Below are positions 1-7,788 of a stretch of 18,230 bases of DNA, one piece after another. Source of the DNA: Nocardioides sp. GTDB lineage: Bacteria; Actinomycetota; Actinomycetes; Propionibacteriales; Nocardioidaceae. The notes under the pieces are model-generated. The model saw only the letters and a list, made by a program, of their open reading frames with translations. It had not been told where the DNA came from and made no database searches. The stretch spans positions 1-18,230 of the forward strand of contig JASLDK010000101.1 of NCBI GenBank assembly GCA_030145945.1, read 5' to 3'. The stretch's first letter is position 1. The number at the start of each line of letters is the position of its first letter. The position numbers and the translations under genes were made by a program.

Positions 1-435
1 CTCGGGTTCATGGCGAGCAATGCTCGTCTCAAGTGCCCCTTCACCTCCCTCGGCGTGGCGCCCGAGGCCGCTTCGTCGTACCTCTTCCCCGCGCTCGTCG
101 GACGCCAGAACGCCGCCTGGGCGCTGCTGTCCTCCGAATGGATCAGCGCCGAGGAGGCGCACACGATGGGCCTGGTGAAGGAGGTCTGCTCTCCTGACGA
201 CCTGATGGCAGTCGCCCGTCGTCACGCGGGGGTGCTGGCGGCCAAGCCGATCTCGTCCCTGGTCGCCGTCAAGTAGACGATGGCCGAACCCCACCGCGCG
301 GCGATCCGTGCCGCCCGCGATCGCGAGAACGCCGCCTTCGCCGAGCTGATGGGCGCTCCCGCGAACCTCGAGGCGCTCGCTGCGTTCGCCGAGGGGCGCG
401 AGCCCGACTTCACCGGCTTGCCGCCGGGTTGCTGA
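1..435 (+). pseudogene. Enoyl-CoA hydratase/isomerase (crotonase fold), 3' part, with in-frame TAG
   Basis: This is the C-terminal part of a crotonase-superfamily protein acting on enoyl-CoA thioesters; its 5' end lies outside the window. The opening stretch contains the LGVAPEAASSYLFPALVGRQ segment typical of enoyl-CoA hydratases and delta-isomerases. The Glu after LGVAP sits where the catalytic acid of delta3,delta2-enoyl-CoA isomerases lies, so an isomerase is possible. The frame reads to VAVK and then meets TAG at 274-276. The same frame continues without interruption as TMAEPHRAAIRAARDRENAA and on to AFAEGREPDFTGL, the usual family C-terminus, stopping at TGA 433-435. One nonsense base therefore removes about 50 residues, which in this family form helices used in trimer packing. 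Alternatives are a sequencing error or a tolerated truncation. It converges on the thioesterase gene with 6 bp between the stops. Confidence 0.85.
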
Positions 436-441
436 AGCAGG

Positions 442-1338
442 TCAGAGGGTCACCATCGGACCGAGCGCCTCGACCAGTGCCTCGCGGAATCCGTCGACCG
501 GGGTGATCGAGCGCTGGGTCTCGATGTCGAAGAAGACAAGGACCACCTTCGACTTGGCCAGCACCGTGCCTTCGGCCGTGCCGCCCGTGCCATCGGTGAT
601 CTCGGACTCGATGGTCATCGACTTGTTGCCGATGCGGGTGATGACACTCCAGCAGTCGTAGGGACGCGAGCGCAACGTGATCGGCGCGAGGTATTCGACG
701 TCGGCCTGCGCGATCACGCTGGCGATCTTCGGGAAGCCCTGAAGGGCCGCCTGCAGCCGACGGATGCTGCCGATCCGGGCCTCCTGGAAGTAGTCGAAGT
801 ACTTCACGTTGTTGACGTGGCGGTAGACGTCGAGGTCCGAGAAGCGCACCTGCACCGGGTAGAGCGTCGCGCGTTCACGGTCGACGTCGACGTGGACCGG
901 ACGGGACCTGTCGGCGCCGAGCTCGGCATACGGCGCCAGCGCCGCGCGCTCCTGCCCGTCGAGTCGACGCGGCTGCTCGGTGGCCAACACGAACGGCGCG
1001 AGCACGGTACGCGCCCGGAGATAGACGACCCGCGTGCCGTCGGGCTGCTCCTCGAAGATCTCGTGATCCAGCGTGAAACTCGCCGCGCGGATCTCGCTGA
1101 CCCAGGACTCGATCGCCACCGACTGGAAACGGAAGCGCAGCGGAGCAAGGAAGGTCACCTCGTGACGGCGTACGACGTAGGCCACGTCGGGGTCGTGCAC
1201 GGTTCCTGCCGCCTCACGGCAGGCGTGCAGGAGTGCGCCGCGGGCCTCCTGGAGATAGTCGACGTACTTCACGTTGTTGACGTGGTTGAGCTGGTCGACA
1301 TCGCCCCAACGCAGGGGACAGTCATAACGGTGCCGCAC
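442..1338 (-). CDS. Acyl-CoA thioesterase with two tandem hotdog (4HBT) domains
   Basis: 298 aa, GTG start. Two 4-hydroxybenzoyl-CoA thioesterase-like hotdog domains are visible. The first (about 1-135) begins with RWGDVDQLNHVNNVKYVDYL and the second (about 155-290) repeats the pattern as RFSDLDVYRHVNNVKYFDYF. Both keep the DxD...HVNN..Y helix motif with the putative catalytic Asp, so this is an internal duplication with two apparently intact active sites. The family hydrolyses acyl-CoA to free acid and CoA in the cytoplasm; the exact acyl chain cannot be read from sequence. The start is supported by TAGTCT ending 7 nt upstream, a leaderless arrangement. It is divergent from a MarR regulator and convergent with the crotonase gene, which suggests a local fatty or aromatic acyl-CoA function under MarR control (inference). 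Confidence 0.85.
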   Translation of the reverse strand: MRHRYDCPLRWGDVDQLNHVNNVKYVDYLQEARGALLHACREAAGTVHDPDVAYVVRRHEVTFLAPLRFRFQSVAIESWVSEIRAASFTLDHEIFEEQPDGTRVVYLRARTVLAPFVLATEQPRRLDGQERAALAPYAELGADRSRPVHVDVDRERATLYPVQVRFSDLDVYRHVNNVKYFDYFQEARIGSIRRLQAALQGFPKIASVIAQADVEYLAPITLRSRPYDCWSVITRIGNKSMTIESEITDGTGGTAEGTVLAKSKVVLVFFDIETQRSITPVDGFREALVEALGPMVTL

Positions 1339-1345
1339 AGCGCGC

Positions 1346-1351
1346 AGACTA
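1346..1351 (-). promoter_or_regulatory. -10 element of the thioesterase gene
   Basis: On the minus strand this reads TAGTCT, with 7 nt between it and the GTG start at 1338. That places transcription start at or one base before the start codon, implying a leaderless mRNA. No clear -35 hexamer is seen. Confidence 0.6.
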
Positions 1352-1361
1352 CGCGGCCGGA

Positions 1362-1386
1362 TCAGGCGGCGCAGAGGCGCGCCTGA
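1362..1386. promoter_or_regulatory. Candidate MarR operator between divergent promoters
   Basis: Perfect 7-bp inverted arms TCAGGCG (1362-1368) and CGCCTGA (1380-1386) are separated by 11 nt. The right arm overlaps a 10-bp palindrome, AGGCGCGCCT (1375-1384). The element lies between the two divergent -10 hexamers, where the -35 regions of both genes should be, so one bound dimer could control both. Autoregulation through a shared intergenic palindrome is usual for MarR proteins. The assignment to this MarR is inferred from position. Confidence 0.5.
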
Positions 1387-1408
1387 CTCCCCGGACCGCG
1401 ACGGCTCG

Positions 1409-1414
1409 TAGACT
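1409..1414 (+). promoter_or_regulatory. -10 element of the MarR gene
   Basis: TAGACT followed by 6 nt and then the ATG at 1421. This is the exact spacing for transcription to begin on the A of the start codon, so the mRNA is probably leaderless. Confidence 0.65.
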
Positions 1415-1420
1415 GCCGGG

Positions 1421-1903
1421 ATGAGCGACGCGGAGCCACGCTGGCTCGATGCCGATCAGCAGCATGCCTGGCGCTCCTACCTGCTCGGCACCACGCTGCT
1501 CCTCGACCACGTGGATGACGAACTACGCAGCGACAGCGGCCTTTCCGCGGTCGAGTACGAGATCCTGGTCCGGCTGACCGAGGCCGGCGGGGTGTTGCGC
1601 ATGGCCCAGCTGGCGGCCGCGCTCGCCCACAGTCGCAGTCGGATCACCCACACGGTGAAGCGGATGGAGGCCGCTGGTCTCGTCGTGCGCGAGGAGGCCT
1701 CCGAGGACGGCCGCGGGGTCGACTGCGTGGTCACCGACGCCGGACGTGCCGCGATCCGCGCCGCGGCTCCCGGTCACGTCGAGACCGTGCGTCAAGCACT
1801 CATCGACCTGGTCTCCCCGGACGACCTGGCCGCCTTCGGGCGGGTGATGAACGCAGTCTGCGACAACCTGATCGCCACCCACCCCGAACGCGAGATCCGC
1901 TGA
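1421..1903 (+). CDS. MarR-family transcriptional regulator
   Basis: 160 aa, the normal MarR length. An N-terminal dimerisation helix (about 12-36) leads into a winged helix-turn-helix (about 42-105). The recognition segment is MAQLAAALAHSRSRITHTVK, followed by RMEAAGLVVR and a wing with EEASEDGRGVDCVVTDAG, all typical of MarR. C-terminal helices (about 108-152) complete the dimer interface. MarR proteins are cytoplasmic dimers, usually repressors released by small phenolic or acyl ligands; no ligand can be read here. The gene is divergent from the acyl-CoA thioesterase with a palindromic operator candidate between them, so it probably regulates itself and the thioesterase. Its mRNA appears leaderless. 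It converges on ettA across a repeat array. Confidence 0.9.
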   Translation: MSDAEPRWLDADQQHAWRSYLLGTTLLLDHVDDELRSDSGLSAVEYEILVRLTEAGGVLRMAQLAAALAHSRSRITHTVKRMEAAGLVVREEASEDGRGVDCVVTDAGRAAIRAAAPGHVETVRQALIDLVSPDDLAAFGRVMNAVCDNLIATHPEREIR

Positions 1904-1904
1904 T

Positions 1905-2019
1905 CCGCGAGTTGTGACTTGTGACGCGCGAGTTGTGACTTTCGGCGGACGAACCGGTCAGAAGTCACCACTCGGCGGTCACAAGTCACTGTTCGGCGGT
2001 CAGAACTAACGACTCGCGG
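1905..2019. repeat. Inverted array of five 20-21 bp repeats between convergent genes
   Basis: Five copies of a unit close to CCGCGAGTTGTGACTTGTGA fill almost the whole gap between the MarR and ettA stops. Two copies are forward (about 1905-1924 and 1926-1946) and three are inverted (1958-1978, 1979-1999, 2000-2019). Exact matches include a direct 15-mer at 1906-1920 and 1927-1941, a 12-bp inverted pair at 1914-1925 and 1978-1989, and an 8-bp outer pair at 1905-1912 and 2012-2019. RNA from either strand could fold into a long imperfect hairpin centred near 1942-1957. It may act as a bidirectional terminator or be a REP/BIME-like dispersed element. No coding capacity is apparent. Confidence 0.75.
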
Positions 2020-2027
2020 CCAAGAGG

Positions 2028-3710
<1,683 letters not shown>

Positions 3711-3716
3711 CCCCCA

Positions 3717-3722
3717 AGGCTA
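3717..3722 (-). promoter_or_regulatory. Possible internal -10 element for ettA overlapping the ssb stop codon
   Basis: On the minus strand TAGCCT begins with the TAG stop of the ssb-like gene, and 6 nt separate it from the GTG of ettA. The spacing matches the leaderless pattern used elsewhere in the window, and the same hexamer precedes the MauE gene. The G run before GTG could instead act as a poor ribosome-binding site. Confidence 0.4.
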
Positions 3723-4274
3723 CGCAGCGGCGACCTCACGGTCGCGCTCGGGGTCAGCGGGCTCCTCGACCACGTCCGGCCCCTGTGCCCACGGGTCGTT
3801 CGGCTGCTCCACGGCGTGCTCGCCGGCAGGCTGAGTGGCCTGCTGGACGGGCTGGGGGGACGGCTGGGGGGACGGCTGCCGGATCCACTGGCCGGCTGCC
3901 TGCGGATCCGTCGATGGGGCCTTGGCGAAGGCGGCGGTGCCGCGGCTGAGGTCGTGGCCGATGGTCACGGCCTCGATGTCGAGGGCGAGCACCTCGACAT
4001 TGTTCTTGTTGACGTAGGTCCGATGGATCAGCCGACCGTGGATCACGACCGGGTCCCCCTGGTGCAGGGACCGACCGGCGTGTTCGGCCAGTCGTCGCCA
4101 GGCGCTGACGGTGTACCACTGCGTGGCGCCGTCAGCCCATTCCTGCGTGGTGCGGTTGAAGTAGCGCGGGGTGCAGGCGAACCGGAAGTTGAGCACGGCG
4201 ACGCCGCCCGTCTCCCGCAGCATGGGCACGCTGCCGACCCAGCCCTGGACGGTGACCATGGTCTCGTTGGACAT
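3720..4274 (-). CDS. Single-strand DNA-binding protein, paralogue without the acidic tip
   Basis: 184 aa from ATG at 4274, chosen over an upstream in-frame start (4379) because AGAGGA lies 6 nt before it. Residues 5-108 form an OB fold of the SSB family: MVTVQGWVGS, LNFRFACTPRYFN, WYTVSAWRRLAEH and GDPVVIHGRL. A Gln/Pro-rich linker with repeated QPSP follows (about 130-160). The C-terminus reads DPERDREVAAA and lacks the acidic, hydrophobic-ended tip (DDDIPF type) through which housekeeping SSB recruits replication and repair partners. This suggests a second, specialised SSB. Streptomyces has such a shorter paralogue (SsbB) linked to chromosome segregation, which I offer only as a comparison. 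It is probably co-transcribed with ettA, and a perfect DnaA box lies about 100 bp upstream. Confidence 0.88.
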   Translation of the reverse strand: MSNETMVTVQGWVGSVPMLRETGGVAVLNFRFACTPRYFNRTTQEWADGATQWYTVSAWRRLAEHAGRSLHQGDPVVIHGRLIHRTYVNKNNVEVLALDIEAVTIGHDLSRGTAAFAKAPSTDPQAAGQWIRQPSPQPSPQPVQQATQPAGEHAVEQPNDPWAQGPDVVEEPADPERDREVAAA

Positions 4275-4280
4275 GACAGT

Positions 4281-4286
4281 TCCTCT
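4281..4286 (-). promoter_or_regulatory. Ribosome-binding site that fixes the ssb start
   Basis: On the minus strand AGAGGA precedes the ATG at 4274 with a 6 nt spacer. It supports the shorter SSB protein over the longer open frame and contrasts with the many leaderless starts nearby. Confidence 0.65.
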
Positions 4287-4347
4287 CGTCGGGCGCCGGC
4301 CGCGGGAGCGACCGATCGCCGACGAGTCCACCCCACCGGCCCGACAC

Positions 4348-4368
4348 CCTGGCGCCCCTGCCGCCAGG
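4348..4368. terminator. Small hairpin between the GTPase operon and the ssb gene
   Basis: CCTGGCG (4348-4354) and CGCCAGG (4362-4368) form a perfect 7-bp stem with a 7 nt loop in the 185 bp gap between the second GTPase stop and the ssb start. There is no T tract. It could be a weak terminator or an attenuator. Confidence 0.35.
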
Positions 4369-4370
4369 AC

Positions 4371-4379
4371 TGTGGACAA
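4371..4379 (-). promoter_or_regulatory. Perfect DnaA box upstream of the ssb-like gene
   Basis: On the minus strand this reads TTGTCCACA, the actinobacterial DnaA-box consensus. A weaker copy, CTCTCCACA (two mismatches), lies at 4400-4408 in the same orientation, 29 bp away. A perfect 9-mer is expected about 0.14 times by chance in both strands of a window this size under equal base composition. The site lies about 100 bp before the ssb ATG, which would suit DnaA control of this promoter; no origin-like cluster is present. Confidence 0.5.
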
Positions 4380-4459
4380 CCGGTTCGCAGGCGTCCCCCT
4401 GTGGAGAGTCGACGTACCGCCGTCACATCACCGGGACGGAAGGGACCAACCAACGAGGG

Positions 4460-6052
4460 TCAGTGGCGAGCGGAGGTGATGCCCCGCCGGAAGGCGGCGT
4501 ACGACGCCACCTCGGCCCGCAACGGCTCCACGACCTGGCTCGCAAGCACCCGGTGGACGACGCCTCGCAGCTGCTCGTCGGCACTCTCGGCCCGCGCTCG
4601 GGCGAGACCGCGCACGAGCATGCGGCCCATGACGGCGAGGAGAAGGCCGAGCACCAGACCACCGATGCCCAGGACGGCGGGCAACGGGAGCCCCACGATC
4701 TTGGACAGGTCGGCCGTCCTTCCCTGGATCGCAGCGAACACCCACCAGCCGAAACCGCCGACGGCGGCCAGCAGGAGCAGCCAGTGCAGGACGCGGATCA
4801 GCGTCACCCACGCAGGCGCTCGCCCACCGAGGTCGACCTGGCGCAGCTCGGCGTCGAGACGGTCGCCGGTCTCGGCGAGCCGGGAGGTCGCAGCATGGCG
4901 CACCTTCGGCGCCCAGGCCGGCCCGACGCCCGCGGACGCCTCGTCGGCAAGTGCGCGGATGGTCGTGTCGACCGCGGGACGGTCGAGGGGTGCGACCTCG
5001 GGCCTGGTCTTCGGGACCTCGTCATCGCCGCGGCCGAGGAAGAAGAGCGGCGGCCAGGCGACGGCGGAACGAGCCTGCTCCCCCACCGTCCGTTCGATGC
5101 CCTCGACGACGGCCGAGACCCCCGCGGCGTCGGCGACCCGCTCCTCGACCTCCTCGATGCGTCGGGCAGAGATCTCTTCGACAGGGGTTGCTCCACCGGC
5201 CTGCTCGAGGCGCGTGGCGGCCGACGCGATGTCGGCCTCGACCCGCAGGCTGGTGCTGCGCTTGTCGTTGACCCGACGCAGGATCTCGCCACGGAGCTCG
5301 GCCATGCCGATGCCCTCCTTGGCGGAGATCGCCAGCAGCTGCACGTCGGTGAGTCCGTCGGCGACCAGCAGGCGTCGTACGTCGTCGATCATCGCCTGAC
5401 GACGCTCGAGGGGAACCGTGTCGATGTGGTTGAGGACCACCATCATCACACCCTGGTGCGTGGCCAGCGGCTTGAAGTAGCGGTCGTGGATCGCTGCGTC
5501 GGCGTACTTCTGCGGGTCGAGGATCCACACCATCAGGTCGGCGACGGCGACGAGCCGGTCGACCTCGAGGTGGTGGGCGACCTCGGTGGAGTCGTGGTCG
5601 GGCAGGTCGAGCAGGACCACACCGTCGAACTCGGACTCGGAGCGCGTGTCGAGCATCGAGTCGCGCATGGTCTGGTGGCGGGGCGGGATGCCGAGCCAGT
5701 CCAACAGCTCGCCGGCGCCTTCGCTGCCCCAGATGACCGCAGTCGCCCACGAGGTCGTGGGACGGCGGATGCCGACGGAGGACAGCTCGATGCCGGTGAG
5801 GGCGTTGTACGTCGACGACTTGCCGGAGCCCGTCGCGCCGGCGATCGCGACCACGGTGTGTCGTGCCGAGAGCCGCAGGCGGCTGGTCGACTTCTCGACC
5901 GCGGCAGCGACGTCGTCGAGCAGCGGGTCGGCGATCCGTCCGCGGGCAGCCTCGACAGCAGCGCTGAGACCCGCCGCCTGGGCAGCCAGTCCGGTGCCGC
6001 TGGTGGCAAGTCCGCTCGGGATCACCGTCTGGTCGTCGAGCCCGTCACTCAC
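4460..6052 (-). CDS. Dynamin-like/YfjP-type GTPase with two C-terminal membrane segments
   Basis: 530 aa from GTG at 6052, chosen because it overlaps the upstream stop as GTGA; a longer open frame to 6154 is probably not used. The G domain is complete: G1 GATGSGKSS (72-80), a Thr-rich switch I around 99-100, G3 DLPDHDS (149-155), G4 NHID (208-211) and G5 SAK (243-245). A helical region (about 270-410) follows. Two hydrophobic segments (about 417-443 and 454-477) form a likely hairpin in the membrane, followed by a basic tail. The order G domain, helices, membrane hairpin resembles bacterial dynamin-like proteins, which remodel membranes or stabilise division rings. Translational coupling to another GTPase suggests a heteromeric pair, as for DynA/DynB of Streptomyces (comparison, not identification). 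Confidence 0.85.
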   Translation of the reverse strand: MSDGLDDQTVIPSGLATSGTGLAAQAAGLSAAVEAARGRIADPLLDDVAAAVEKSTSRLRLSARHTVVAIAGATGSGKSSTYNALTGIELSSVGIRRPTTSWATAVIWGSEGAGELLDWLGIPPRHQTMRDSMLDTRSESEFDGVVLLDLPDHDSTEVAHHLEVDRLVAVADLMVWILDPQKYADAAIHDRYFKPLATHQGVMMVVLNHIDTVPLERRQAMIDDVRRLLVADGLTDVQLLAISAKEGIGMAELRGEILRRVNDKRSTSLRVEADIASAATRLEQAGGATPVEEISARRIEEVEERVADAAGVSAVVEGIERTVGEQARSAVAWPPLFFLGRGDDEVPKTRPEVAPLDRPAVDTTIRALADEASAGVGPAWAPKVRHAATSRLAETGDRLDAELRQVDLGGRAPAWVTLIRVLHWLLLLAAVGGFGWWVFAAIQGRTADLSKIVGLPLPAVLGIGGLVLGLLLAVMGRMLVRGLARARAESADEQLRGVVHRVLASQVVEPLRAEVASYAAFRRGITSARH

Positions 6053-7788
6053 AGGTGTCCACCCGTCCCCTTCTTGGCCGCGGCGAACCGCAGGTCGTCG
6101 ACTCGTCGCGCCGCCTGGCGGAGCTGGTCCGGAGCGTCCGGCTTGAGCTCCCACTGTGCGGCGGGTGCGAGATAGCGGGCGCGCTCGGCGCCCATCAGCG
6201 TGGTGAGGCGTCGGGTCAGCGTGCCGCGGGCCTGGTCGACGACGCGGTGAGCGCCGGCATCGCCGAGCGTGCTGGCCAGTAGGCTGTGTCCGAGCTCGAC
6301 CGACTCGGCCGCGGCGCCGTGCGCGTCGGGTCCGGCGAGAGCGACGACTCCGAGCGTCACGGCAAGACCGCGGGCTCCGAGCGCCAGGAAACGCGCGCTG
6401 TGGCGGGCATCGCCGGCCTCGTGCTTGATGAACTCCTGCAGCTCCTCGTGCCAGGCGCGGATCTCCTGCTCGGCACGGGTGCGCAGGCTGCGCCCGGCTC
6501 GGGTCAGGTCGTCGGCGGTGGACGCCAGCAGCGCCTCGCCGTACGTCTCCTCGCGCCAGGCCGCGGCGGCCGTGGATGCGGCGCGCTCGGCGTGGTCGAT
6601 CACGAGCGCCTCGAGCCCCATCTCGATCGCGACACCGACACGTTCGGCCTGTTGGGGCTTGCCCTTGATGGCGTTGACGAGTCGTTCGCGCACGAAGCCG
6701 ACCTTGGCCTCGAGCGTGCGGATCAGCTCGCCGCTGCCGACGAACTCCTGCCAGCGCGCCAGCAGGTCGCCGCGCAGCAGGGTGCCGTCGCCCCCGGCGG
6801 ACAGCAGGGCTGCCTGCGCGTCGTCGTACACCTTGTCGGCGACGGCGAGGAGCTGGGCGACGGCCTCGACCTGGTTGGCGACGGCGTCGGCGATCGGGAA
6901 GGCCTTGCGGGTGACGGTGCGGACGGCGCCCGCAACGGTCTGGTTGACGATGTCACGGCGTGCCGCAGCATCGGCGGCGAGTGCCGCGAGCCAGCCGTTG
7001 ATGTCGGTGGCGTACGACGCGGGCAGCAGCCCCTCCTCGCTCACCTCACCCTGGGGTACGGCGAACAGCGGGCTGTCCTTGAGTCCGCGCGCCGCCATCA
7101 TCCGGGCGAGATGCACCGAAACGGTCGCGATGTCCTCGGCCGGGGTCCGGCTGAGGACCAGCGCGACGGCCGTGTTGCGCTCGACGGCGAGCTTGAGGTG
7201 GTCCCACGGCACCTGGTCGGAGTAGCGGGCGGCCGAGGTGACGAAGAGCCACAGGTCGGCGGCTGCCAACAGCTGGGAGGCCAGCTCGCGGTTGCGCTCG
7301 TCGACGGAGTCGACGTCGGGGGCGTCGAGGATCGCCAGGCCCTGCGGGACGGCGGTGCTCGGCACGAGCTGGATCGCGAACTGGTCGGTGGTGGCCTGGG
7401 AGACCCGGGCGAGCTCGGGCAGCAGCCGGTCGGCGCCGAACCAGCGGGCGTCGTCGGGGTGGTGGACCAGGACCGGGGACATCGTCGTCGGGCGCAGCAG
7501 ACCGGGGATGGTCACGCGGGAGCCGACGATCGTGTTGACGAGGGTGGACTTGCCGGACCCGGTCGAGCCGCCCACGACGACCAGCAGAGGCGCCTCGATC
7601 TCGGTCAGGCGCGGGATGATGTAGTCCTCGAGCTGCTCGATGATGTGCTCGCGACCGACCCGCAGGGCCTCGACGCCGCGCAGGTCGAGAGGCAGGGGCG
7701 CGTTGAGCAGGGATCCGTGCAGACGGACCACCTCGGTCAGCATCTTGCTGTCGAGGCGGTCGCCGAGGATGTCGGCTCCGAGGGTCAT
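6049..7788 (-). CDS. Dynamin-family GTPase, probably soluble partner
   Basis: 579 aa, ATG start overlapping the upstream protease stop as ATGA. G1 is GGSTGSGKST (73-82), switch I contains PTTMSP (100-105), and G3 is DAPDVDS (155-161). The usual G4 NKxD is absent: the matching strand reads ALVLSRTPAED (about 209-219). The rest is long and helical (about 275-460, 490-579). A mildly hydrophobic segment (about 467-486) could be a membrane-touching paddle rather than a true transmembrane helix. The missing G4 suggests relaxed nucleotide specificity or a regulatory role within a heteromer with the next GTPase, whose start overlaps this stop by 4 nt. Membrane remodelling is inferred from family likeness; no substrate membrane or process can be named. 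Confidence 0.83.
   Translation of the reverse strand: MTLGADILGDRLDSKMLTEVVRLHGSLLNAPLPLDLRGVEALRVGREHIIEQLEDYIIPRLTEIEAPLLVVVGGSTGSGKSTLVNTIVGSRVTIPGLLRPTTMSPVLVHHPDDARWFGADRLLPELARVSQATTDQFAIQLVPSTAVPQGLAILDAPDVDSVDERNRELASQLLAAADLWLFVTSAARYSDQVPWDHLKLAVERNTAVALVLSRTPAEDIATVSVHLARMMAARGLKDSPLFAVPQGEVSEEGLLPASYATDINGWLAALAADAAARRDIVNQTVAGAVRTVTRKAFPIADAVANQVEAVAQLLAVADKVYDDAQAALLSAGGDGTLLRGDLLARWQEFVGSGELIRTLEAKVGFVRERLVNAIKGKPQQAERVGVAIEMGLEALVIDHAERAASTAAAAWREETYGEALLASTADDLTRAGRSLRTRAEQEIRAWHEELQEFIKHEAGDARHSARFLALGARGLAVTLGVVALAGPDAHGAAAESVELGHSLLASTLGDAGAHRVVDQARGTLTRRLTTLMGAERARYLAPAAQWELKPDAPDQLRQAARRVDDLRFAAAKKGTGGHL

Noticed and set aside
442..1903. Accessory island with thioesterase and MarR
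   Set aside because: Base composition and codon style match the rest of the window and no mobility gene or attachment repeat is seen.
1905..2019. CRISPR array
   Set aside because: Repeats change orientation, abut each other without unique spacers and differ in sequence; no cas genes are present.
4371..4408. Replication origin
   Set aside because: Only one perfect and one weak DnaA box occur, with no AT-rich region and no dnaA or dnaN nearby.
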